Shown: positions 7,408 to 16,684 of the stretch, in pieces
How positions within the stretch are numbered: the stretch's first letter is position 1
Layout of the letters: each line of letters begins with the position of its first letter
Assembly: GCF_014857905.1 (NCBI RefSeq)
Contig: NZ_JACYXE010000004.1
Coordinates: 186,001 to 250,000 of the forward strand
Length of the DNA: 64,000 bases
Direction of reading: 5' to 3'
DNA from: Agilicoccus flavus
Lineage (GTDB): Bacteria > Actinomycetota > Actinomycetes > Actinomycetales > Dermatophilaceae
Program-made: the position numbers and the translations under genes
The notes under the pieces: generated by a model
What the model saw: only the letters and a program-made list of their open reading frames with translations
Told to the model about the DNA's origin: nothing
Database searches by the model: none

Positions 7408-9147
7408 GTGACGGGCGACGATGTGGCGGTGACGGACCAGGGGATGCAGCCCGCGTCGGGCGAGTTGCTCGACGCGGTGCACGGCCTGCGCGAACGCCTC
7501 GCGGCGGCGACGCTGCCGCTCGACGTCGAGGGAGTCGAGGGCGCGCGGGCCTCGCTGACGGACACCCTGGACCAGCTCGACGACTACGTCCTGCCGCGCC
7601 TGTCCGACCTCGACGCGCCGCTGCTCGCGGTCGTCGGCGGGTCGACCGGTGCGGGCAAGTCGACCCTCGTCAACTCGATCGTCGGCCGGAGCGTGTCCGC
7701 GAGCTCGGTGATCCGGCCCACCACGCGGGCCTGCGTGCTCGTGCACCACCCCGACGACCTGCACTGGTTCTCCGGGCCGCGGATCCTCCCGCACCTGGCC
7801 CGCGTGGGCGGGCAGGACTCGACCGCCGCCCACGACCCCGACTCGGTGCGTCTCGCCGAGGCGCCCGGGCTGCCGGCGGGGGTCGCCCTGCTCGACGCCC
7901 CCGACATCGACTCCGTCGTCGCGGCCAACCGCGACCTCGCGCGCCAGCTCCTCTCGGCCGCCGACCTGTGGCTGTTCGTCACGACTGCCGCGCGCTACGC
8001 CGACGCGGTGCCGTGGGAGTTCCTGCGCCAGGCCGCCCGGCGTGGCACCTCGGTCGCGATCGTCCTCGACCGCGTGCCGCCGGGGGCGGCCGACGAGATC
8101 GGCGAGCACCTCGGCGAGATGCTCGTCGACGAGGGCCTGCGGCACGCGCCGGTGTTCGTCGTGTCGGAGACCGAGCTCGTCGGCGGGCTGCTGCCGGCGG
8201 AGCACACGGCCGACCTGCGCGAGTGGTTGGGGCGCCTCGGCGCCGACGCCCGCGCGCGTGGCCTCCTCGTCCGTCGGACCCTGTCGGGGGCGTTGGAGTC
8301 GCTCGAGGGGCGCGTCGAGGAGCTCGCCGAGGCGAGCGCGGTCCAGGTCCAGACGCTCGAGCAGCTGACCGCGGTCGTCGTGAGCGAGTTCGGCCGGGCG
8401 GGCGACGAGGTCACCGCCGGGATGAGCGACGGCACCCTCCTGCGCGGGGAGGTGCTCGCGCGGTGGCAGGAGTACGTCGGCACCGGGGAGTTCCTCAAGC
8501 AGATCGAGGTCGGCTTCGGCCGCCTGCGCGACCGGGTCACCGCCGCCGTCACGGGCCGCCCGGCACCGGTCTCCGACCTGGGCGCCGCCCTGCACTCCGG
8601 GGTCGCCGAGCTGGTCATCACCCACGCCGAGCGCGCACAGGAGCAGGTGCGCCGGCGCTGGCGCGACATCCCGGGGGGGCGCGACCTCCTCGTCGAGCAC
8701 CCCGAGCTGGACGGTCCCGACCCGGATCTCGACGAGGACGCGGCCCGTCTGGTGCGGGACTGGCAGGGCGACATCCTCGACCTCGTGCGCGACGAGGGGA
8801 AGGACCGCCGCGCCGCGGCCCGCGTGCTCTCCCTCGGGGTCAACGCGGTCGGCGTCGTCCTCATGCTCGTCGCGTTCAGCTACACGATGGGCGGACTCGG
8901 CGGGGCCGAGGTCGGCATCGCCGGCGGGTCCGCCGTGCTCGCGCAGCGCCTGCTCGAGGCGATCTTCGGGGATCAGGCGGTCCGTCGGCTCGCCGCGACG
9001 GCCCGCAGCCGCCTCGCCCAGCGGACGCAGGAGCTGTACGCGTCGCGAGCCGCCCGCTTCGAGGCGGCGGTCGAGGCGGTCGACGTGCGCCGCGACCAGC
9101 CGGCCGAGCTCCTCGCCGCGTCGGCGGCCGTGCGGGGGAGTCGATGA
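7408..9147 (+). CDS. Dynamin-like membrane GTPase, first of a tandem pair
   Basis: About 579 residues. Seen: P-loop 'GGSTGAGKSTLVNS' near residue 77, a threonine-rich switch I region ('IRPTTRA'), a G3 element 'LLDAPDIDS' where DxxD replaces the usual DxxG, a G4-like 'IVLDRVPP', a long helical middle, and a hydrophobic hairpin near residues 475-515 ('VGVVLMLVAFSYTMGGLGG'). This is the plan of bacterial dynamin-like or YfjP-type GTPases that act on membranes. Its start is uncertain: GTG codons at 7408, 7423 and 7429 and an ATG at 7444 are all in frame, and none has a clear ribosome-binding site. Its stop overlaps the next start (ATGA), so the pair is co-translated and may form a heteromer. Confidence 0.82.
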   Translation: MTGDDVAVTDQGMQPASGELLDAVHGLRERLAAATLPLDVEGVEGARASLTDTLDQLDDYVLPRLSDLDAPLLAVVGGSTGAGKSTLVNSIVGRSVSASSVIRPTTRACVLVHHPDDLHWFSGPRILPHLARVGGQDSTAAHDPDSVRLAEAPGLPAGVALLDAPDIDSVVAANRDLARQLLSAADLWLFVTTAARYADAVPWEFLRQAARRGTSVAIVLDRVPPGAADEIGEHLGEMLVDEGLRHAPVFVVSETELVGGLLPAEHTADLREWLGRLGADARARGLLVRRTLSGALESLEGRVEELAEASAVQVQTLEQLTAVVVSEFGRAGDEVTAGMSDGTLLRGEVLARWQEYVGTGEFLKQIEVGFGRLRDRVTAAVTGRPAPVSDLGAALHSGVAELVITHAERAQEQVRRRWRDIPGGRDLLVEHPELDGPDPDLDEDAARLVRDWQGDILDLVRDEGKDRRAAARVLSLGVNAVGVVLMLVAFSYTMGGLGGAEVGIAGGSAVLAQRLLEAIFGDQAVRRLAATARSRLAQRTQELYASRAARFEAAVEAVDVRRDQPAELLAASAAVRGSR

Positions 9148-10901
9148 GCGAGCCCCCCGTCGAGCCCACCGGCCGACGTCGATCCCGGCGCGCCCGACGC
9201 GGTGCCGAGCAGGCCGACCCGACCGACGTCTCGGCGCTGCCCACGGCCCTCGCCGGGCTCATGGGGGCGCTCGACGCGGGCCGGGAGCACCTGCCCGCGG
9301 ACGAGATCGCGGCGGCCGAGGCCGTCATCGCCAAGGCCGCCCGCCGCCTCGAGCTGACCGGCGGCCACACCGTCGCGGCCCTCGCCGGGGCGACGGGCAG
9401 CGGGAAGTCGAGCCTGTTCAACGTCCTCGCGGGGGCGGCCGTGTCGACCGTGGGGCGCCGCAGGCCCACGACGACCGCGACGAGCGCCGCCGTCTGGGGC
9501 GACGGCCCCGCCGGCGAGCTGCTCGACTGGGTCGGCGCACCGACCCGGTATCGCGTGTCGGGGGAGCACGCCGCCCCGGGGCTCGACGGGCTCGTCCTGC
9601 TCGACCTGCCGGACATCGACTCCACCCGTGCCGCGCACCGCGACGAGGCCGACCGCGTGCTCGCCCTCGCCGACGTCTTCGTCTGGGTGACCGACCCGCA
9701 GAAGTACGCCGACGCCCTCATCCACGACGAGTACCTGGCGGCGGCCCGCGACCACGCCGCCGTCACCCTCGTCCTGCTCAACCAGGCCGACCGCCTCTCG
9801 CCGTCGGAGGCGAGCGCGTGCCGCGACGAGCTGCGCCGGCTCCTGGCGGCCGACGGGCTGCCCGACGCGGAGATCATCCTCACGTCGGCGACGACGGGGC
9901 TGGGGATGGCCGACCTCCTGTTCGCCCTCCGCGGCGCCGTCTCGGCGCAGATCGCCTCCCGGGCCCGGCTGCTCGGCGACATCCGCGCGAGCGCCCGGCG
10001 GCTCCGGGAGTCGGTCGCCGACGCGGAGCCGCGCGTGTCCGAGCGTCCCGACGACGCGCTCCTCGACGCGTTGGCCCGGACCGCCGGGGTCCCCACCGTC
10101 CTCGCGGCCGTCGAGGCCGACCATCGGCGACGAGCCGCGGCGGCGACCGGCTGGCCGCCCACCCGCTGGGTGCGCCGGCTGCGGGCCGAGCCGCTGCGGC
10201 GGGTGCGGGTGGGCGCCTCGTCCCCGGGGGAGGACGAACCGGACTTCCTCGAGCTCGAACGCCTCGTCGCGCGGTCGTCGCTGCCGGGGCCGACCCCGAC
10301 CGCCCGCGCCGGCCTCGAACGCCTCACCCGCCGCCTCGGCGAGCTCGCCGGCGACGGGCTGCCCGAGCCGTGGGCGCGGGCGGTCGCGGACGCGGCGGCC
10401 CCGACCCAGGCCGATCTCGCCGATGCCCTCGACCGGGCCGTGCTCGCCGCCCCCCTGCAGCGGCGCACCTCGTGGTGGTGGGGCCCGGTCCGGTTCCTCC
10501 ACGTCGTCCTGCTGCTGGCCGCGATCGCCGGGGCGGGGTGGCTGCTCGCCCTCGCGGGGCTCGCCTGGCTGCAGCTCCCCGTGCCCGACCCGCCGCGGTT
10601 CGGCATCCTCCCGCTCCCGACGATCCTGCTCGTGCTCGGGCTGGTCGGCGGGATCCTCCTCGCCGCGCTCTCCCGCGCTCTCGCGAAGGCGGGGGCGAGG
10701 CGGGCGCGGGATCGGGCGCGCCGGGCGCTCGCCGAGAGCATCGGGGCCGTCGCCCGGGAGCACCTGCTCGAGCCGATGGCCGCCGTCGTCGGCGCGCACG
10801 CCCGCACACGGGTGGCCCTCGACGAGGCGCTGACGGGAGCGGCCGCGGGTCCGGCCCCGGCCCGGCATCACCGGTTCGGCGCGCCCCGCGCGGGCCGATA
10901 G
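9144..10901 (+). CDS. Dynamin-like membrane GTPase, second of a tandem pair (YfjP type)
   Basis: 585 residues. Seen: a basic N-terminus ('GRRRSRRARR'), P-loop 'AGATGSGKSSLFN' near residue 81, 'RRRPTTTATSA' as switch I, G3 'LLDLPDIDS', a canonical G4 'LLNQADRL', then a helical middle and two strong membrane segments near residues 453-520 ('FLHVVLLLAAIAGAGWLLAL' and 'TILLVLGLVGGILLAAL'). The G4 motif is better preserved than in the partner, suggesting this subunit is the main GTP binder. Proteins of this type lie in pairs in many actinobacteria; the role, perhaps membrane remodelling or repair, is inference. The TAG stop forms the first half of the ettA -10 box. Confidence 0.83.
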   Translation: MSEPPVEPTGRRRSRRARRGAEQADPTDVSALPTALAGLMGALDAGREHLPADEIAAAEAVIAKAARRLELTGGHTVAALAGATGSGKSSLFNVLAGAAVSTVGRRRPTTTATSAAVWGDGPAGELLDWVGAPTRYRVSGEHAAPGLDGLVLLDLPDIDSTRAAHRDEADRVLALADVFVWVTDPQKYADALIHDEYLAAARDHAAVTLVLLNQADRLSPSEASACRDELRRLLAADGLPDAEIILTSATTGLGMADLLFALRGAVSAQIASRARLLGDIRASARRLRESVADAEPRVSERPDDALLDALARTAGVPTVLAAVEADHRRRAAAATGWPPTRWVRRLRAEPLRRVRVGASSPGEDEPDFLELERLVARSSLPGPTPTARAGLERLTRRLGELAGDGLPEPWARAVADAAAPTQADLADALDRAVLAAPLQRRTSWWWGPVRFLHVVLLLAAIAGAGWLLALAGLAWLQLPVPDPPRFGILPLPTILLVLGLVGGILLAALSRALAKAGARRARDRARRALAESIGAVAREHLLEPMAAVVGAHARTRVALDEALTGAAAGPAPARHHRFGAPRAGR

Positions 10902-10904
10902 CCT
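10899..10904 (+). promoter_or_regulatory. -10 box TAGCCT, leaderless start of ettA
   Basis: TAGCCT, seven bases, then ATG at 10912. The TAG is at the same time the stop codon of the upstream GTPase gene. Confidence 0.6.
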
Positions 10905-10911
10905 GGGCGGC

Positions 10912-12594
<1,683 letters not shown>

Positions 12595-12616
12595 ACCCCC
12601 GCCCCGCCCGACGTCC

Positions 12617-12659
12617 GACGCCCGCCGTCCACCCCGCTCTGCGGGGCGCGGCGGGCGTC
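12617..12659. terminator. Bidirectional hairpin between ettA and tesB
   Basis: An 11-base perfect stem (GACGCCCGCCG with its complement), with a second inner stem CCCCGC/GCGGGG. It lies between two convergent genes, so it can serve both. No clear T-tract follows, as is usual in very GC-rich actinobacteria. Confidence 0.65.
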
Positions 12660-12677
12660 GTTCGTGGCGGCGCACGC

Positions 12678-13688
12678 CTACTCCTTGAGGCGGAGCATCC
12701 CCTCCTGGCCCACCGTCGCGACGTGCGCACCGTCGCGGGTGAACATGCGCCCCAGCCCGAGGCCGCGCCCCCCGGAGGCCGACGGGGAGGCCTGCGTGTA
12801 CAGCGTCCAGTGGTCGGGCCGGGCCGGGCGGTGGAACCACATCGAGTGGTCGAGGCTCGCGGCCCGCAGACGGGTGTCGCTCCAGGCGAGGCCGTGTCGG
12901 CGCAGGATCGACTCGAGCAGCGTGTAGTCCGAGGCGTAGGCGAGGATCGCCGCGTGGATCAGCGGGTCGTCGGGCAGCGGGGCCGTCGTGCGGAACCACA
13001 CCGACTGGCGGGCCACCCGCTCCGCCCCGCTCGGCAGGTACACGGCCGGCTCCACGTGCCGGATGTCGACCGCCGCCCGCGACTGCAGCCGGGCCGCGAC
13101 GAGCGGCGCGAACTCCGGCGGCGCGTCGGCGAGCCGCTCCGCGGCCGTGGGGAGCGTGTCGGGGTCCGGCACGTCCGGCATGTCGCCCTGGTGGTCCAGG
13201 CCCTCGTCGAAGGTCTGGAACGAGAAGATCATCGACAGGATGGGCCGCCCGTACTGCAGCGCGTGGACGCGCCGGGCCGAGAACGAGCGGCCGTCACGGA
13301 GGTGCTCGACGGCGAACCGGATCGGGGCGCTCGCGTCGCCGGGCCGCAGGAAGTAGCCGTGGAGGGAGTGGAGGTGGCGGGGAGGCCCGTCCCCGTCGAC
13401 GGTCCGGCCCGCCGCGACGATCGACTGCGCGACGACCTGGCCGCCGAACACCCGCCCGTGGGGTTGCGGCTGGCTCCGCCCGACGAAGTGCTCGAACGTC
13501 TGGCCGAGGGCGCCCGGTTCGGGCCGGCGCGTCGACAGCTCGGCGGGATCGGGGCCGTCGCCGTCGACGGTCTCCGACTCGTCGACGGCCGCGAGGTCGA
13601 GGAGTCCGAGGAGGTCGTCGACGGGTCCCGGATCGGACGTGCGGTCGACGTCGGAGGCGCCGGCGGGGGAGTCGTCGTGGCTGTTCAC
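12678..13688 (-). CDS. tesB: Acyl-CoA thioesterase II (TesB type)
   Basis: A 336-residue double-hotdog thioesterase that hydrolyses acyl-CoA to free acid and CoA. Seen: a first hotdog with 'FVGRSQPQPHGRVFGGQVVAQS' and 'HSLHGYFLRPGD' (the conserved HGYF segment), and a second hotdog with 'ILAYASDYTLLESILRRHG' and 'SLDHSMWFHRP' carrying the catalytic Asp of the TesB family. The N-terminal 60 residues are acidic and probably disordered. The GTG at 13688 is chosen because TATCGT lies seven bases before it; an upstream ATG at 13733 would run into the divergent gene. Divergent from a second, unrelated thioesterase with only 43 bases between. Confidence 0.9.
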   Translation of the reverse strand: MNSHDDSPAGASDVDRTSDPGPVDDLLGLLDLAAVDESETVDGDGPDPAELSTRRPEPGALGQTFEHFVGRSQPQPHGRVFGGQVVAQSIVAAGRTVDGDGPPRHLHSLHGYFLRPGDASAPIRFAVEHLRDGRSFSARRVHALQYGRPILSMIFSFQTFDEGLDHQGDMPDVPDPDTLPTAAERLADAPPEFAPLVAARLQSRAAVDIRHVEPAVYLPSGAERVARQSVWFRTTAPLPDDPLIHAAILAYASDYTLLESILRRHGLAWSDTRLRAASLDHSMWFHRPARPDHWTLYTQASPSASGGRGLGLGRMFTRDGAHVATVGQEGMLRLKE

Positions 13689-13695
13689 CCTGCCG

Positions 13696-13701
13696 ACGAT
13701 A
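13696..13701 (-). promoter_or_regulatory. -10 box TATCGT, leaderless start of tesB
   Basis: On the minus strand TATCGT, seven bases, then GTG at 13688. It sits inside the 43-base divergent region shared with the other thioesterase gene. Confidence 0.55.
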
Positions 13702-13731
13702 GCGGCGTGCGGCCGGTGGGAGGATCGGAGC

Positions 13732-14370
13732 ATGCCCACCCCCGAGCCTCCCGACTCACCCGCCACCCTGCCCGTCGACGAGCCGGCCGACGAGCCCGTC
13801 GACGAGCCGGCCGACGAGCCCGCCGACCGGCCCGACCCCGAGCGCAGGTCGGCCCGGACGGCCGTGCCGATCGCGCTGCGGTGGGCCGACATGGACGCCT
13901 ACCGCCACGTCAACAACGTGCAGATGCTCCGGCTGCTCGAGCAGGCCCGGGTCGTCGCGATCGGTGAGTGGTTCGGCACGTCGGGGGGGCTGCTCAACGG
14001 GGTCGTCGTCGCCCGGCAGGAGATCGAGTACCTCGCCCAGCTCGACTACCGGGCCGAGCCCGTCGTCGTCGACTGCTGGGTCTGCGATCTCGGCGGGTCG
14101 AGCTTCACCGTCGCCTACGAGGTGCGAGACGCCGCCGACGACGCTGACGCCACCCGAGCCGCCGACGCCCCGTACACCACCGAGCCTGCCGCCGGGGCCC
14201 CGAACCGCGGCGCGGCCCGGGTCTACGCCCGGGCGGAGTCCACGCTCGTGGCGTTCGACTTCGAGAGCGGGCGCTCCCGCCGCCTCGACGACGCCGAGCG
14301 GCGCTCGCTGGAGAGCCGACTCGACGACCCGCCGCCCCTGCGCCGCCCCGATCGGGGGCGCGGCCGATGA
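13732..14370 (+). CDS. Acyl-CoA thioesterase, single hotdog domain (4HBT/YbgC type)
   Basis: 212 residues. Seen: an N-terminal acidic Pro-rich repeat ('DEPADEPVDEPADEP'), then a hotdog domain starting 'PIALRWADMDAYRHVNNVQMLRLLEQAR' whose 'D-D-YRHVNN' core is the signature of the FcbC/YbgC thioesterase family, with the catalytic Asp near residue 55, followed by 'RQEIEYLAQLDYR'. About 30 Asp/Ala-rich residues interrupt the domain between two strands, which is unusual. It probably hydrolyses short or aromatic acyl-CoA. GGGAGG lies nine bases before the ATG. Its stop overlaps the start of the next gene (ATGA), so the two are co-translated. Confidence 0.85.
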   Translation: MPTPEPPDSPATLPVDEPADEPVDEPADEPADRPDPERRSARTAVPIALRWADMDAYRHVNNVQMLRLLEQARVVAIGEWFGTSGGLLNGVVVARQEIEYLAQLDYRAEPVVVDCWVCDLGGSSFTVAYEVRDAADDADATRAADAPYTTEPAAGAPNRGAARVYARAESTLVAFDFESGRSRRLDDAERRSLESRLDDPPPLRRPDRGRGR

Positions 14371-15215
14371 CCCCCGGCGCGACCCCGACTCTCGCGCTGC
14401 CCGACGAGCGGGACGTGCGCGACCTGGAGACGTTCGTGGCCCGGGCCCGCCGGGTCGAGCCGTCCGGCGCCATCCGCCTCGCCGCCCACGGGTCGGTGCT
14501 CGCGATTACCGTGTGCCTGGTCCCGGGCAGCGGCCTGCTCGGGGAGGGCACCGTCCTCGGGATGCGGGTGGGCGCACTGGCGGAGGAGGCGGACCTCGAC
14601 GTCGTCGTGCCCTTCGACGCCGTGACCGACCGGCTGGCCCGCATGCGCCGCGAGGCGGGCACCCGGTTCGCCGTCCCCCCGATGACCGTGGCGCCGCCCT
14701 GGGCGGCGCTGTCACCACCTCGGTCGGGCTGGGACCCGCGCGGCATCGTGCCGCCGGAGGACCTCCGGGACGGGGCGCTCGCGGGGATCGACGAGATCAC
14801 CGCGGGGGCGCCGGCCGGCTCGGGGGCGGCGGCCGTCGCCGACCTGCGCCGGCGGGTGTGGTCGCGGGCGCTGCCCCTCGGGCAGAGACCACACAGCGAG
14901 AGACAGCACAGCGAGAGACAGCACAGCGAGAGACAGCACGGGCAGAGACCTTACAGCGAGAGGCAGCACAGCGAGAGGCAGGACGGGGAGGTGCGACCCG
15001 TCGGGCCGGGGACGGACGCCGGAGCGCCGGCCGCCGCGGCCGTCGAGCCCGCGGCCGGCCCGGATGGCGGTCGGGCGGGGGGCGCGGCGCCCGTCGCGGG
15101 CCTGGCGTTCGGCGCCCACGTGCTCGGGTTCCTGCGTGCCGAGCCGGCGACGTGGCACGTCGCCGGCCGGTGGCAGCGATTGTCGACGCCCGCCGGTCAC
15201 GTCCTCGCGCGCTGA
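14367..15215 (+). CDS. Hypothetical protein with internal Gln-His-Ser-Glu-Arg repeat
   Basis: 282 residues, not assigned to a function. The first 150 residues look folded ('VRDLETFVARARRVEPSGAIRLAAHGSVLAITVC', 'DLDVVVPFDAVTDRLARM', 'VPPMTVAPPWAALSPPRSGWDPRG'). Residues about 172-205 are a low-complexity insert built from QHSERQ units, encoded by a 15-base repeat; an Ala/Gly linker follows, and the last 40 residues look folded again ('FGAHVLGFLRAEPATWHVAGRWQRLSTPAGHVLAR'). Overlap with the thioesterase start suggests a joint role. The 3' end overlaps the convergent MFS gene by 19 bases. Cytoplasmic; no membrane segment. Confidence 0.75.
   Translation: MTPGATPTLALPDERDVRDLETFVARARRVEPSGAIRLAAHGSVLAITVCLVPGSGLLGEGTVLGMRVGALAEEADLDVVVPFDAVTDRLARMRREAGTRFAVPPMTVAPPWAALSPPRSGWDPRGIVPPEDLRDGALAGIDEITAGAPAGSGAAAVADLRRRVWSRALPLGQRPHSERQHSERQHSERQHGQRPYSERQHSERQDGEVRPVGPGTDAGAPAAAAVEPAAGPDGGRAGGAAPVAGLAFGAHVLGFLRAEPATWHVAGRWQRLSTPAGHVLAR
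14880..14983 (+). repeat. In-frame tandem repeat, 15-base units within 60-base period
   Basis: Units of the form CAGCGAGAGACAGCA are repeated with small changes; a larger block beginning GGGCAGAGACC recurs exactly 60 bases later (14880 and 14940). All periods are multiples of three, so the reading frame of the host gene is kept and the product is a QHSER repeat. Copy number is likely to vary between strains. Confidence 0.85.
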
Positions 15216-16651
15216 GTCGATCGCACCCCCGCGACCAGGGCGAGGACGCCGACCACGGCGGTCGCCGCCCAGAACCACGCGAAGTCGGAACTCGTCGCGG
15301 GGTCGTCGGTGACGAGCGTCGCGTAGAGGGTGCCGGCCGTCGCGAGCCCCACCGTCGCCCCGAGCGCGTCCGAGAGCGACATCGCCGACGACGCCTGAGC
15401 GTGCTGCGAGGGCGGGGCCAGGTGGAGGACCAGCACGGACACGGCCGTCGTGCCGAGCCCCATCCCGAGCCCCAGCGCGGCCGCGGAGACGATCATGACG
15501 GCGATGGGGGCGCCGGTGGCGGCCGTCGCCGCGAGGCCCGCGAGGCCCGCCGTGACGCACGCGCCGCCGGCCGCGAGGACGGGGGCGTGACGGGGGTCGA
15601 ACCGGGGTCGTCCCTGCAGCCAGGCGCCGGCGGTCCACCCGATCGACGCGAGCGCGAGGACGGCGCCGGCGGCGCTCGGTTGGAGTCCGCGGGCCGCCAC
15701 GAGCATGAGCGGGACGTAGGTCATGGCCCCGTTGAAGGAGGCCGCGAGCGCGAACCGGGCGGCGACGACGGCCGGCAGGCCGCGCCGCAGCCGACCCGTT
15801 CCCGGCGGCAGCAGGGGACGGGCGGCCAGGCCGAGGACGACGAGCCCGAGGAGGGCGCCGCCGACGTACAGGGGACGCGGCGGCACGAGATCCGTGCCGG
15901 CCCACTGGAAGAGGGCGGCGCCGGCGGCGACGGCCAGGCCCAGCCACACCGTCCGGCGCGCGGACGGGTACGTCGTGCGCGCCGGTCCGCGGCCGGTGGG
16001 CCCGGTGACGTCGGCGTCGCGCCCCGCGGTCCCGGACCCCTCGGAACGTCCGGCGCCCAGGCGACGCCGGTTGGCGAACAGCCCGGCGGCGGTGAGCGCG
16101 ACGGCCGGGACGACGACGAGGAACACGGCCCGCCAGGACCACACCTGCGCGAGCAGGGCCGCGAGCAGCGGGCCGATGATCGACGGGAGGACCCAGGCGG
16201 CGGACATCCACGCGAAGACCCGCGGGCGCGCCGACTCCGGGTAGGCCGACCCGACGACGACGTAGAGGGCCACGACGACCAGCCCGGCGCCGAGGCCTGC
16301 GACGACGCGGCCGGCCAGGAGCAGCTCGAAGCTCGGGGCGAGCCCCGCAGCGAGTGACCCGGCGGCGAAGAGGGCCTGGCCCAGCCACGTGGGCAGGACC
16401 GGCCCGACCCGGCCGATCCAGGCGCCCGCGACGACGATGCCGAGGAGCTGGGCCGTGACCATCGAGCTGAACGCCAGGCCGTAGCGGGTCCCGGCCCCGA
16501 GCTCGGCCGCCGCGGCCGGCATGACCGTCGAGATCGCGAGCGACTCGAACGCGATGATCGTGATGAGGGCGACGAGGGTGATCGTCACCGTCGCGTGGGA
16601 CCGCGACATCGGGCCCGCCTCACGGTGGTCGTGCGTTCCGGTGTCGTTCAC
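15197..16651 (-). CDS. MFS transporter, drug-efflux-like
   Basis: 484 residues with about 14 hydrophobic segments, the number typical of the DHA2-like branch of the major facilitator superfamily. Seen: 'AFESLAISTVMPAAAAELG' in the first helix, 'GRVVAGLGAGLVVVALYVVVG' in the region of motif A/B, and a charged loop of about 45 residues in the middle ('GRSEGSGTAGRDADVTG'). These proteins exchange protons for drugs or other solutes; the substrate cannot be read. The GTG start is favoured by TACGGT six bases upstream. The 3' end overlaps the convergent gene by 19 bases. Confidence 0.83.
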   Translation of the reverse strand: MNDTGTHDHREAGPMSRSHATVTITLVALITIIAFESLAISTVMPAAAAELGAGTRYGLAFSSMVTAQLLGIVVAGAWIGRVGPVLPTWLGQALFAAGSLAAGLAPSFELLLAGRVVAGLGAGLVVVALYVVVGSAYPESARPRVFAWMSAAWVLPSIIGPLLAALLAQVWSWRAVFLVVVPAVALTAAGLFANRRRLGAGRSEGSGTAGRDADVTGPTGRGPARTTYPSARRTVWLGLAVAAGAALFQWAGTDLVPPRPLYVGGALLGLVVLGLAARPLLPPGTGRLRRGLPAVVAARFALAASFNGAMTYVPLMLVAARGLQPSAAGAVLALASIGWTAGAWLQGRPRFDPRHAPVLAAGGACVTAGLAGLAATAATGAPIAVMIVSAAALGLGMGLGTTAVSVLVLHLAPPSQHAQASSAMSLSDALGATVGLATAGTLYATLVTDDPATSSDFAWFWAATAVVGVLALVAGVRSTQRART

Positions 16652-16657
16652 CGGACC

Positions 16658-16663
16658 ACCGTA
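16658..16663 (-). promoter_or_regulatory. -10 box TACGGT, leaderless start of MFS transporter
   Basis: On the minus strand TACGGT, six bases, then GTG at 16651. The box lies just before the stop codon of the alpha-glucosidase gene, leaving only 33 bases between the two genes. Confidence 0.55.
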
Positions 16664-16684
16664 GGCGGGCCCGATCGGGTCGAC

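Noticed and set aside
14880-14983. Possible CRISPR array from the short repeats
   Set aside because: Units are directly adjacent without unique spacers, in frame with a coding gene, and no cas genes are near.
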